Source: Clytia hemisphaerica (taxonomy: Eukaryota; Cnidaria; Hydrozoa; Leptothecata; Clytiidae). From it: DNA of 64,000 bases. Of this stretch, positions 46,062 through 56,700 are shown one piece after another. The translations under genes and the position numbers were made by a program. The DNA lies in the NCBI GenBank assembly GCA_902728285.1, contig CACVBU010000512.1, positions 784,612 through 848,611 on the forward strand, in the 5' to 3' direction. The notes beneath the pieces are model-generated. The model had not been told where the DNA came from. It ran no database searches and saw nothing but the letters and a program-made list of their open reading frames with translations. How positions within the stretch are numbered: the stretch's first letter is position 1; every line of letters starts with the position of its first letter.

Positions 46062-48191
46062 GAAATCAATGAGGTGAATTTTGCGAGTCTGTAGTTTTTT
46101 CCGTGTTTAAGTCTAAACAGAGCTTTACGCCGAAAATACATTCGAATTTTCAAATGTAAACAGCGCTTTGAAAATCGAATGTTTTTGAGTGTTCACACGA
46201 GCGCGCAAATGTTTTCGAATGTTTAGAAACAATTTATTTTAGTAAGTACGTTCAATCTGGACAGTCTGGAAAATGTTATTTGTCACTCGATCTTTCGAAA
46301 TCATTGAAATATTTTTTTCTGAGAGGGGAAGGACTCTGATATTTTCTTTTTCTAAATGTTGCATACCGGTATTCTTTTCATTAAACAGAGTCAAAATGTA
46401 TTTTCTTTCAAAGAATTATGATTTATAATCAGGAAACACTTCTTAGTAATTTCAACTGTATTTTGGAAAGGATGCACAAGTTTATTGGAAGGGCATTATT
46501 TTTGCCCAGAGTTATAGCTTCAGTTTTCACTTTTATTCACTTCTTTGTTTGTTGTTTACAATTCTTTATTTTATTCTCCAAAAAGCTTTAGATTTTTTTT
46601 GGTGTTGTCAATGATGATGATGATGTTAGTGCAATTTAAGAACGAAGAAGATGGGAAGAAGAAAAAACCGAGCTTTCTTCAGTTTTGAGATGTTTTTGAA
46701 TTTGAAATGCGTGCTGGAGCTCAACTGCAATAAAACAAAGGTTAGTTAACTTTTATTAATTGTGGATTCTTGATATTATTCAAGTCGCAGATGACAAGAG
46801 CAAGAGAATTCTCTCACTGTCATCTGAAGAAGGAGTTGTGAAACTTCTACCACCTCAAAATTGGTCGAAATTCATGGAGAATCCAGCCTGACTCAGCTCA
46901 TTATTATTTGCTGGCAAATGCTAAACCCCCTTCACTCTCCTCACTTTAGATATTTAATTTCCCTACATATGAGCTAAAGCTCTTTCATTTTTTAATATCC
47001 CTGTTCTGGCAGAATGTAGATTAAAATGCTATGTTATGCTATTATGGTCTTTAAAGAGAATGGCAGTAAAAGATGGGTATTTTATGCTAACCATCCCTGT
47101 CTCACTGAAAGTATCTTCTTTATCTCTAAGGTTAAGGATTGATGACACAAATCTTGATTTATATTAGATTTATTTGTATTCTTTCTTTTTCTTCAGGATG
47201 TAGAAAAAATGGATTTCAGATGGTTTTGGAGTCATTTTTTTCTGGATTTTTTATGTCTGAGCAACAGAAAGTTTAAAATATATTGTGCATTGTGTATCAA
47301 AAAGTCACCTTGTCTCGTTGTTCTAAATCTGATATCTAGTCCTTCTAGTTTAGATACATCCCTGTCCTATGAATGAGCTATAAAATATTTCACAAGAAGA
47401 ATAAAATTCATTTCTTTCCTTTCAATTTTTGCAAGTTTCTTGATTTTTGAAGTTCACTTTGGGACATTTCGCCTGTTTTTTCTTCCCCGCCTCCTTCTTA
47501 AAAAGAATTCACTTTTTTCTACGCCAATCAGATCTCACGTCTTTTTCCGATCAGCCAATCACAGTGGCTTGTAGAGGGCATTACGTAATTTTTTGTCTGG
47601 TCTGTAATTTTGATGTTTTCTCGAATCCAATGAATTTTCTCTAGCAGAGTAATGGGGCCCACTAAACCTGCAAATGCAGCGATTGTATTGGCTATCAAAA
47701 AGCCATTTTAGATTTTCTTGAAAGCCAGATAAATTGCGGACCGAACCGTGGGTCGGGGCTATTTTTTCATGGTCCCTATCTCGAATAACAGGAGATCAAA
47801 GTCTGGACTTGGAAATTTCCTTGGACAAAATAACTTCCTGAAGAAAATATTTAAGCCATAAAATTAGCCCCGACCCTAGATCAGGTGCCCCTATGTGCAG
47901 GCCACCCTAAACAGTTCTTTTTGACCCTTAACTCTCGGCCGAGTCGTTGCTTTTTTTGATAAACAGCAATTTTTGGACCTTACTTCAGTGGTCGTTTACT
48001 CGAGGTTTTTGACAGTTTTAACAAAAGAGTTTGCCCTAAACTTCAGTTAAAAGGTTATATTTTCACAATAAATCAATTACACAATATTCTGAACTTGTTT
48101 ATACGTTTAAATTTGAGCTCAATACCCTTCATTATGAAAATCGCAAAATTTGATAAATTTTACAGACCAGAAAATTCACCTCATTGACACA
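46062..48191. mobile_element. 2.1 kb non-autonomous DNA element inside transposase coding sequence
   Basis: A 17-bp perfect inverted pair TCAATGAGGTGAATTTT (46066-46082) / AAAATTCACCTCATTGA (48171-48187) extends imperfectly for about 10 more bases (GTCTGTA on both sides). CTCGAG stands just outside each end (46056-46061 and 48192-48197), which may be a target duplication. The split lies between HPEL and KCFGTDGE of the transposase. No splice pair joins the two sides in frame, so an insertion explains the gap better than an intron. The interior holds no transposase. Confidence 0.6.
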
Positions 48192-49351
48192 CTCGAGTCG
48201 CTTAATTCAGGGTGAATTCCGACGAGGCTCGATGAGAAGTAATGATATGAAGAAAACATCTTCCGGTAGTGTATAAGTGCTGGACCCATATCAATCTTCG
48301 GTTTGTTTGTAGACTTCCTCAACACTGCTAGATTTTGGTATGTTATCGGAGAGAAAAAAAAATCACCAAAATTGAATGTCGGATCGACTGTTAACACTGA
48401 ATTTAACCCTTGAGGCATTTTACAACAATATCTGTCTAAATCCTGAAATGCTGCTTCAGATCCGATAATACACATTCGTTCAGGGGCCCCTTCGACACGG
48501 CGGATAAAGTATCTACTAGATTTCATTGTTTTCTTGCACTCTTCGATCATCATAGCAAGAGTGTCCTTTTTAGATGTTTTTCCTTTGTTTGCTCTGTTTA
48601 GATTGCGGACCTGACAATTGTTCCTTGGTAAGGAGCCAGATGATGTGGCTTTTAGTGTGCCGCCCAGTTCTTTATTTACCTTCCTCATCGTCTCTGAAGG
48701 CTTGTTCGACTTTCCGGTCGTCTTCACCATATTTCTTACACTGCTTTGTGTCTGTTTGTAAGAGCCTGTTTTCTTGGCGTTTCCGTGAGACGCCACGGTA
48801 AAGCTCCTTTCTTCCCCGTCAAAATTGTATTGCAAAAGGCAGTATTGAAAGTAATTTTCGCCACCATCCTTTCGCAATCTTATGATTTTCCGATGAAAGG
48901 TTTTGCAGGAGTTCGAAGTGCCGTTATATTTGGAGATAATGTAAGAGTCGCCATTAAATGTAACAGATGTTGGTCGACTGTAACCATTCATGTACGAGCC
49001 ATTGTCGTCTGCGCTGATATCGGACTGCAAATTGACGATAAAGCTCATGTTTCGTTGACATTTTGTTGGAACCTATAAATACAACAATTAGACAATATTT
49101 AATACATAGAGAATAATCTTTTAGAAAACCTAGTCATCTGTCTTTCTGCAAAAAAATGAGAAGCTAGCGAATAGATGCCCAATACTGAATTGGATTGGGC
49201 TGACTTGCTTAAAATTTTCTTGATATAGCTGAAGGGTTCGAAACCCCTATAAAAAAATTATAATCCCCCTTAGCTACAAAATTTGCAAAGGTTTTAGTAA
49301 CCCCTGAAGAAAACTCATGCGACCACGGTGAAAATTTTATCCAGTTTAGAC

Positions 49352-49663
49352 ACTCTCAGGTGTCTAATAAACGGACCCCGTTTGTTAATTTTTCGACTTT
49401 TTCCAACCCCCGGACGTCATCGTGGAAACTGAGTTAAAAATGTCAAATAACTCGAAAACGTAAAGGCTCGAAAAACAACCTAGTTAAAATTTTCACAATG
49501 ACGTCAAAATTGTACGAAAATGACGTCATAAAATGTCAATTCATCGTAACTCGGAGTTTTCCAGATCCCCAATTTTCAAGTCCCTGCCTGGCAACTAGGT
49601 CCCCTCCGTTTATTGAAATTTGATAAAATGTTTCAACCCCCTACCCATTGGGCACCTGGGAGT
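49352..49663. mobile_element. MITE with ACTCTCAGGTG ends
   Basis: Left end ACTCTCAGGTGTCTAATAAA and right end complement ACTCCCAGGTGCCCAATGGG are imperfect inverted repeats followed on both sides by C-rich CCAACCCCC segments. The middle has AATGACGTCA and ATGACGTCAT. A 92-bp palindromic relative lies at 53553-53644. Confidence 0.65.
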
Positions 49664-49924
49664 AGATTGTTCAGGGAAGAGCAAGTGCAATGACAGTATT
49701 ATGGTTGTAAATAAATTCATAAAAAACTACCAAGATAGGCAAAACTATTCTAGGGGTTACTAAAAAGTTACATCAAAACCCTCTCTGTATGAAATCGTAA
49801 CCCCCTTAATGGCTTGACCCCCTAAAAGTTCAAAAATCCTGATTGATAACCCTTCCCTAATGATAATTTCAAATCATGATAAAATCATAAAACCCCCTAA
49901 AACATAAATCACGTATTTCTATAC

Positions 49925-50036
49925 CTTATCACAGATCAATTCTCCATTAATTTCAGGGTTCAACAACAAGCTGGTGATCTCCTCGTTTGACAGCGAAATC
50001 CCATTATTCAACACTGGAAGGCCCATATAGAAATCG
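49925..50036 (-). pseudogene. Decayed tandem copy of gene D exon 4
   Basis: The minus strand reads DFYMGLPVLNNGISLSN, then NPEINGELICDK and a GTATAG donor, clearly parallel to DFFMDSSVSNNGISLSN ... DPEINEDIVVDK in the exon at 50767-50895. DNA identity is high in GTGTTGAATAATGGGATTTC / GTGTCGAATAACGGGATCTC. The intron edge before it is spoiled: the only AG available (TTCCAG|TG) does not fit phase 0. The exon is therefore probably skipped or dead. Confidence 0.65.
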
Positions 50037-50169
50037 CAAAAAAAAGAGAAAAATTTATTCAATATTCAACAAGCACATTGCTTATGATGTATATAGAATG
50101 GAAATTAAAAGTAAAATAAGAAACATACAGGGACCGAAAAAAAAACAGAATATATAAGGAAACAGCGGG

Positions 50170-50640
50170 GGAAACAGTCAAATGAAAATCTCTTTAAAAG
50201 GGTCATTTCCCGTGATTTTTAGAAAGTTTCGGCTGCAAAAATCAGTTTTATTAACAATTGAACATGAAAGGTGGTTGATATTGTTATTTAAAACATTTTT
50301 GAGTGAAAAAACAACGTAATAATAAAGAAAAATATCCAATGAAAATCTGCAGAAACGGTGATTTCCGGCATTTTCGGCCGTAAAAAAATGTTTTTTTGAA
50401 AATCAGGCTTCGTCACAATTTTGGTATTTTGGAATTTTGCATCAGCGTTCATGAAAAAAAATGTAAAGTACAGCTCGAGAATTTCAAGAAATACTGTTTT
50501 TCCAGCGAAATCGGCTTTTCCGGCGATTTTTAGAGAGTTCTGGCTTAGAAAGTCAGTTTTATTGACAATTGAACCATGGTTCATGGTGGGCATTGTTATA
50601 AAGAATGTTTTTGTGTATAACAGCGAAATATCAGGAAAAG
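50170..50640. repeat. TTTCCGG-family repeat unit
   Basis: It contains GGTGATTTCCGGCATTTTCG and GGCCGTAAAAAAATG, then CAGGCTTCGTCACAATTTTGG and ACAGCTCGAGAATTTCAAG, in the same order as the units at 1906-2690 and 6230-6600. It lies between gene D exon 4 and its decayed copy. Confidence 0.55.
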
Positions 50641-50766
50641 TCTAATGAAAATGCTTATTCTAGACCCCCAAATTACTAAGTACCAGAGAGAAATCTTTTT
50701 CTTATTATTTTAAAAGTTGAAACTTGTGCTTTATACAAAAACAAAAAATAATGTATTTTGATATAC

Positions 50767-53700
50767 CTTATCAACAACAATGTCCTCATTAATTTCAGGA
50801 TCTGGCAATAAGTTGGCACCTTCTGTGTTTGACAGTGAGATCCCGTTATTCGACACTGAAGAGTCCATAAAGAAATCACAGGGTTCGGAAGACTCCTGTA
50901 AAAAAAAGAAAATTTGAGTAATATAACATTCACAAAAACAAAACAAATACTTTTATCGGAAAGAGGACAGTCCAGTCCAACTTAAATTTTGAGGTATAAC
51001 TTTTTAAATTTGGGTTTAGTTGGTCAGTGGCTGAGTTGGATCGGTCAGTGGCATGGTCGGGGGGTCATGCTGTTACTATGTGAACTATGACAAAAGTGGT
51101 GTAGGAACCAAAAAACCTTTTTTGAAAAATTCGTAACAAATTTGAAATTTTTGCTAAATACAAAAACAATATCTGGACAGTGAAATCTTTATCTAGAAGA
51201 ATCCCCACAAATTACCTGTTTTATGGGGTGGCTTACCCCTTTTTGAGCACTAATATAATTACTAAAATAATTTTCCAATATGACAGATACCTGTCGCAGT
51301 GTTATGAATCAACTGCTTGACTGGGTTGGAAAATTTCTTTTTTAAGGTGTTTTCACATGCACGTAAAATTTTACTTAAGACCTTACAAAAAATTGGTGTT
51401 CATTCATTCTCTTACGTTACGAAAATTCTTCGTACATGTAACGAGAAAAAACTCCACTTAAGCATTCACGTAAGGCTCAAAAATCTATGCAAGGGCTAAT
51501 GAAAAATTTGCTTAGGTTAAAAAATTTTCGATCACAAGCAATTTTTCGTAAGCGGCTTATGTAAAAAAGAAGAAAAAAAGAAGTAAAAAACGTTCAAATG
51601 ACAGTTAAGATCACCATCCAGAGTCCTGCCAAGCTCTCATCCAGCAAAAATTAAATGACACTTGTAAACATAAGTTTCTTATCCTTTCCGATCGAAAACA
51701 TTGCAACTTTCCAAACAGGAGATCAAAACCAACGATTTTCCACGTTCAGCATGCCCTTTTGAATCTATTGTGTTTACTGCATTTAAAATGGCGGACAGAA
51801 TCGCGGGAAAATAAAGGCGCCCGCTGTTTCGAGGGTGGTGACGCCAAAAACGCCCATACTGCCATCCAACAGAAGGCGAGTTATTTGCCGCGCGAGTTAC
51901 GTCATGTACTCCATCGCAGCGCGCAGCAAACAGGCTTTCCGTGAACATCAATACTTATAAGAATAACTTATGTGCTTAATTTCAGTCGAGTACGAGTGCT
52001 TTATTGAAGATGAAGAAGAAGAAAAGATAAAAAAATCCGCTGGTCAATTTTGTTTAAATAGGATTGTTCCACAATTGTTGATAGTTGGAAAAAAATCTAC
52101 CGTTGCAAAATAATTTTACAGCCCATTAAAGGCAAAGTTTGCTAATATTTAATATGTTTGCTGTATTGTCTACGCAAAAAAATAATAAAAATGACACGAA
52201 CATAATTTTTTTATGAGTGTCGCTTTGATTTTTTTGATTGCTGCCACGTACAGGAACTCGCAAAATGTTCCTAACTGAATGATACATTTCGAACGTGAAA
52301 AGATTCGAAAACTGAATCGAATGTTTCGATGACGTCATTTTTAGAGGGCTTTACGAATGAAAACATGCCTTCACAAAGTAACCAAACGTACATGTGAACA
52401 GCGGCCATCAGCATGGTCCGGAGGAGCAAAACTCTTCGTAAGCTCCTCTACGAAAGGGGTTTCCTAAGACTTTAAGTAAAATTTTACGTACATGTGAAAA
52501 AAGCTTTATTGATCCAGGAATTTTTCAGTATGATATTGCCTCTTGGAACAAAAATTGATTTTTAATTGGGTCAGCAAGTTTCAAGTAGTTTTGCTTAGAG
52601 GACAGCAAAACCAATATTTTCTACTTCTATATAATATACACCTCCAACTTACAATGTCGTCATTTTGCGTAGCTTCAAAACCATCAGGGGCATTACTTGA
52701 CTCCTCCGTTTGACTTCTGCATGGATACTTTGCTTTATTGAACAACTACCAGGAAAAAGAAGAATAATTTATTTATTTTACAAGTAATTGGAAAAGACAT
52801 AAAAGAGAACTAAACAACTAACGACTAAATGACTTTGCACATAGAAGAAGCTAAATACTGATTTTCATTGAAAATGACAATGACTTATGAAATTAGCGAC
52901 TAAATATCTCTAAAATCAACTTGTTCTGCAAAAGTGGTAATTATGTTGCCCAAAAATTGTGGTTTCAAAACCCTGTTTACTTTTATCTAAGAATTAAAAA
53001 ATACTTACAGATTTCTTTCCTTCATCCAGGAAAACATTAACTAGACATGCTGGGATATCACCAGTAATACCATCCAAAATTTCTTTGCACTGTTCATAAA
53101 TTATGTCATCAAACTCATTTACTACAATAAGTGGTTGATCAATATGGTAGTCTCTTGCTTGAGCCTGTAGTGTGATACTATCCTGATGATTGTCAACGGC
53201 AAAAGCTTCACGCAAATGCCTAAGGTCCAATTTGTCATCAAGCTCTGGTGTAATGTAATGAACCAATGGGCCATAAGGCATACGGTGATACTGAAAGTAA
53301 AACAAAAATGGACTTGGGTTAATTGCCTTTCCAATTCCAAAAAAAGATTTATTCTATCTTTACTACATCAACATTTAATTCCTGGGGTCATAAGGCTGAA
53401 AACCCTGTTTAATAAAGTCTGATTATCACACCTCCCCTTAACTCCCAGCTTTCTGCTACTGCACTGCGAAAATTGACTCTCTTTCATGCCAAAAAAACCA
53501 AATCCATCCAATAGCTCAGACTTTTGCTAAATATGAATATTCTTCAGCACTGACTCTTAGGTGCCAAATGAACGACCCGCGCTTGTTAAAAATTTTCCAA
53601 ACTCTCGTTTATTCCAACCCCCCATTTATTTGGCACCTAAGAGTATGACGTGGGGGAAGAAAGTGTAAAACTACAATCTCTCACAAAATATATTGAGAAT

Positions 53701-56700
53701 TCCGGTTATTTTAACATTTTCCACGATTTAAAGTTCGGACGAACAAGTCGATTTAATCGAATATTTTGATTTGAGAGGGGTTGACAGACTTCTAGGCTAT
53801 ATTTTTTAGCCTTACTGGACCATTTTTGATCCATTTCTATTCCTATGCATTTATTTGCATAATATAAGAGCCTAAAAAACCTAACAAACATCGCATACCC
53901 TTTCCTGTACAAGGGAAAAATGAAAGCTTTTTATGCTAATGAAATCAATTTCCAGTGAAATTGTAGTGAAATTGTATACACTGCCTTCGCAACTCTAGAT
54001 GGTAAATAACTGGCTTTCAAATCTTATCTGTAGTTTCCTCCAGGTTGGTTCCCCCCAGAAAATTTTCCTTCCCCCTTATGAGTTTGTTCAAATTGGTACG
54101 CTAACATTTCTATTGAAGTAGCACACAATAATGCTGCAAATTTTCCCACATAGGGTGCAGAGGGGGCTTGCCACCCAAAAATAAAATTTGACAAAAAAGG
54201 TCAAAGTTTTTCCAATAGAATATAATTTTCTTAAAATTGTTATATCAAGATAAATCAGGGGGGGTCAACATCCAGATACCAGACCCATAGCCGGGTGGTG
54301 GTGTCTTTTTTTCCTTTAAAATTTTGAAAAGTCAAGTTGGTATTGGTGGGGGTGGGTCCCCCTATTTTTTAGAAAAAAGAGTTATCCTCGGTTGGTATTG
54401 ATACCAAAATAGGGGGTGGGTCCCCCTTTTTTAAAAATAAATGTTATAAACTCAAATTAGTTCGATAGTTTAAATGAATCCGATTAGTCTTCGATTAGTT
54501 TCGATTGAGGTTTGAATAGTTTTGATAACTTCGATCAAATTAATCAAAGGTAATCAAAGAAGATCAATGGTAATTAAAGTTTATAAATCTATCGAACTTT
54601 TTCAGATCTCAATTAGCTTCGATTAGTCCTCGATGAGTTTGATTAATTGAAAAATAATTGCTTTGATTAGCTTCAATTTTAAATTTGATGACTTCGGTAA
54701 TTGAATTATTCGATTACATGGTGGCCAGCACTTTTTTTTCAACAAATTCAAGGGTTTCAAGGGTCATTTTTGACTAATTTTCAAGGGTTTCAAGGGATTT
54801 CCACCCCAGATTTTCAAGGGTTTCTAGAGTTTTGTGGTTGATCTTTGCTAGTTTTTAAGGATTTCAAGGAAATCTGTCGACATTAGGAGAAAGCTTGAAT
54901 TTTTGATTGGCCAGTGCTGAATTTTCAACCCCCTTAAAATGCACAAATTACCCCTAAAACGTTTTCTTTAACAAAATCACGAAGACCTTGAAATCTTTCT
55001 AGCTAACAAATCAGTCTTCTCAATCCCTTGCCCTTGATTTCAACATAATCTCAAAGGCATTCTTCAAGCAGATACTTTCCTTATAGTTGTTAATGTTAAT
55101 GTATATATTCTTTAAAGTCGAAAAATGTGTACAAATCTGTACTAGCTTGAAAGCTAATAGAGTTCGACTGCCTATTTTACAAAATGAATCATTCATCGTC
55201 ATCTGTCAATGCCCAATCGCTGACGATTTCTTCTGTAGAGCATTTTGGTTTGTAATTTGAAGATATTTTTGTTTGGTTTTGTAATTTTTTAACGAGGCGT
55301 AGTTTTGTTCTTGGGCTTCCTCTTACGCGCCAGTTGAATCCTTTATTGTTATTGTTCTTGTTGAGTTTCTTTGCTTGTTCGTGCATCTCCTTGATCTTTT
55401 TCCGTTCGTTGATTGTGAAATCTTCCGTTATACTTACCTGAAAGAAACAAGTTTCTTTTAGCATGTGTAAATTCTTCATGATAAGATCTTTGTCATGTTG
55501 ACTTTGCAGGGTGACTTTCAGAGGACGGCCATTCTTAGTTTTTCTGTCTCCTAATCTGTGGTGAGTAACATTGACCTCTGGAACATTGATGTCATCTAGG
55601 AGTTCTCGGAACCGAAATTTGTCATATTTTTTCCCATTTTCTTCATCTTCCTTATCTGGGCCTGAATATTCGAGAAACCCGTGAACGATCATATTTAGTT
55701 TTCTAGATTCTATGTCTCTCTTTTCACTTTCTTCCTTCCGTTTTTGTTCTTCGGCAGATTTTAAGTCTTCTTTTTGTTTCTTGGTAATCTCGGCGTATGT
55801 TTTCTTTGATGTTTCCGTCATTATTTCTGCGGTGTGCTTTATTTCCTCCTTTATCATGCTTCTTGTCTTTTCCTCCATCTCTTGTAGTTTCCCTGCCAGA
55901 AAAGTTTTTAAGTCATTTTTGATGGAATCACGGATTTTGGTGTTGGTGTTGACCTCATTGTTCAGTTTTTGTATGACGTCGTCTTTCTTTTTAAGTTCAT
56001 TTTGCATCATATGTTGAGTGTTTTTTCCCACTTTATTTCTTAGGTTTTTCGTTATTCGTACGCAGTTTGAACATAAGTAATGATCGTTGTAGGATGTCAC
56101 GAATATTTGTAGTTGATACAGGGGTAACTGTGTGCACTCATAATGAACTGATCTTTTACATTTTTTGCATGTTAAGCGATCCAGGTCTTCGTCTTCAGTA
56201 CATCTTGACGGCGTGCAAGCTTGAGGTGGCGAGGCTGCTTCGAAAGGCTGATCTTTATCCATTTTGATGTTATTTTCATGAATTTTAATGTTTTTATTTG
56301 TTTTCAGCCATTTTTTCGAAGAGCGTTGCAAAAGCGTCTGATCTAGTTGACGTCAAATAAAAATTTAGTTGTGGTAAAGGAGGGCCCACTATAGTTGGGC
56401 CCGACGGAGAAACTTTTTGATTTTCAGTGCTTTGGATTGGCTGAAAATGCACACAATTCAGACGATAGAATCAATTTCACAACCACCCATTTTATCACCC
56501 AGACCTGCCGATCTAATTTTATTCAAGTCGCACTTAACAGGTTCAAGGGCAAACTCCAAAAGAATGAAGAAGAAGAAGTCTCCTAAAGAATGAATATCAT
56601 AGATATCATCATCGAATGGCTATTGATTGTTAGTCTGTACTGCAGTAACCGATAACCAATTGATCATTTAAGAGTCAATCAATGACCATCAATCAATTGA

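Larger units (their letters stand above)
40323..49072 (-). pseudogene. MULE-like transposase gene, interrupted and frameshifted
   Basis: Coding parts on the minus strand: 49072-48192, 46061-45856, 41609-40323. The first ends near VDPTFNFGDFFFSPITYQNL and SSSLVGIHPEL, with the DPTFNFG Asp of a DDE-type site. The second begins KCFGTDGE (second Asp) and contains LRCFIHSKRNVEEKLKEL. Its donor (CAA|GTAAGT) and the acceptor at 41610-41612 join in frame (GTHKIEGLAHAP). The third part has NQSESLNAKIRRKTKY (probable catalytic Glu), then a SWIM-like finger (CVGFNGSGVCSHTYAVAK) and a C-terminal domain with CGGCP and YYHLSPVC. This set recalls a transposase-like protein family common in corals and other invertebrates. 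Defects: a 2.1 kb insertion between the first two parts plus a one-base loss there, and a frame change at about 40910 inside the zinc finger. The intron contains an RTE-like LINE. Confidence 0.75.

Noticed and set aside
47447-47644. Plus-strand 65-codon ORF inside the 2.1 kb element
   Set aside because: It has no conserved pattern and its composition is like the noncoding surroundings.
46056-48197. Ordinary intron in the transposase gene between HPEL and KCFGTDGE
   Set aside because: No GT-AG pair near the edges keeps the frame, while inverted repeats and flanking CTCGAG favour an insertion. This is not fully excluded.
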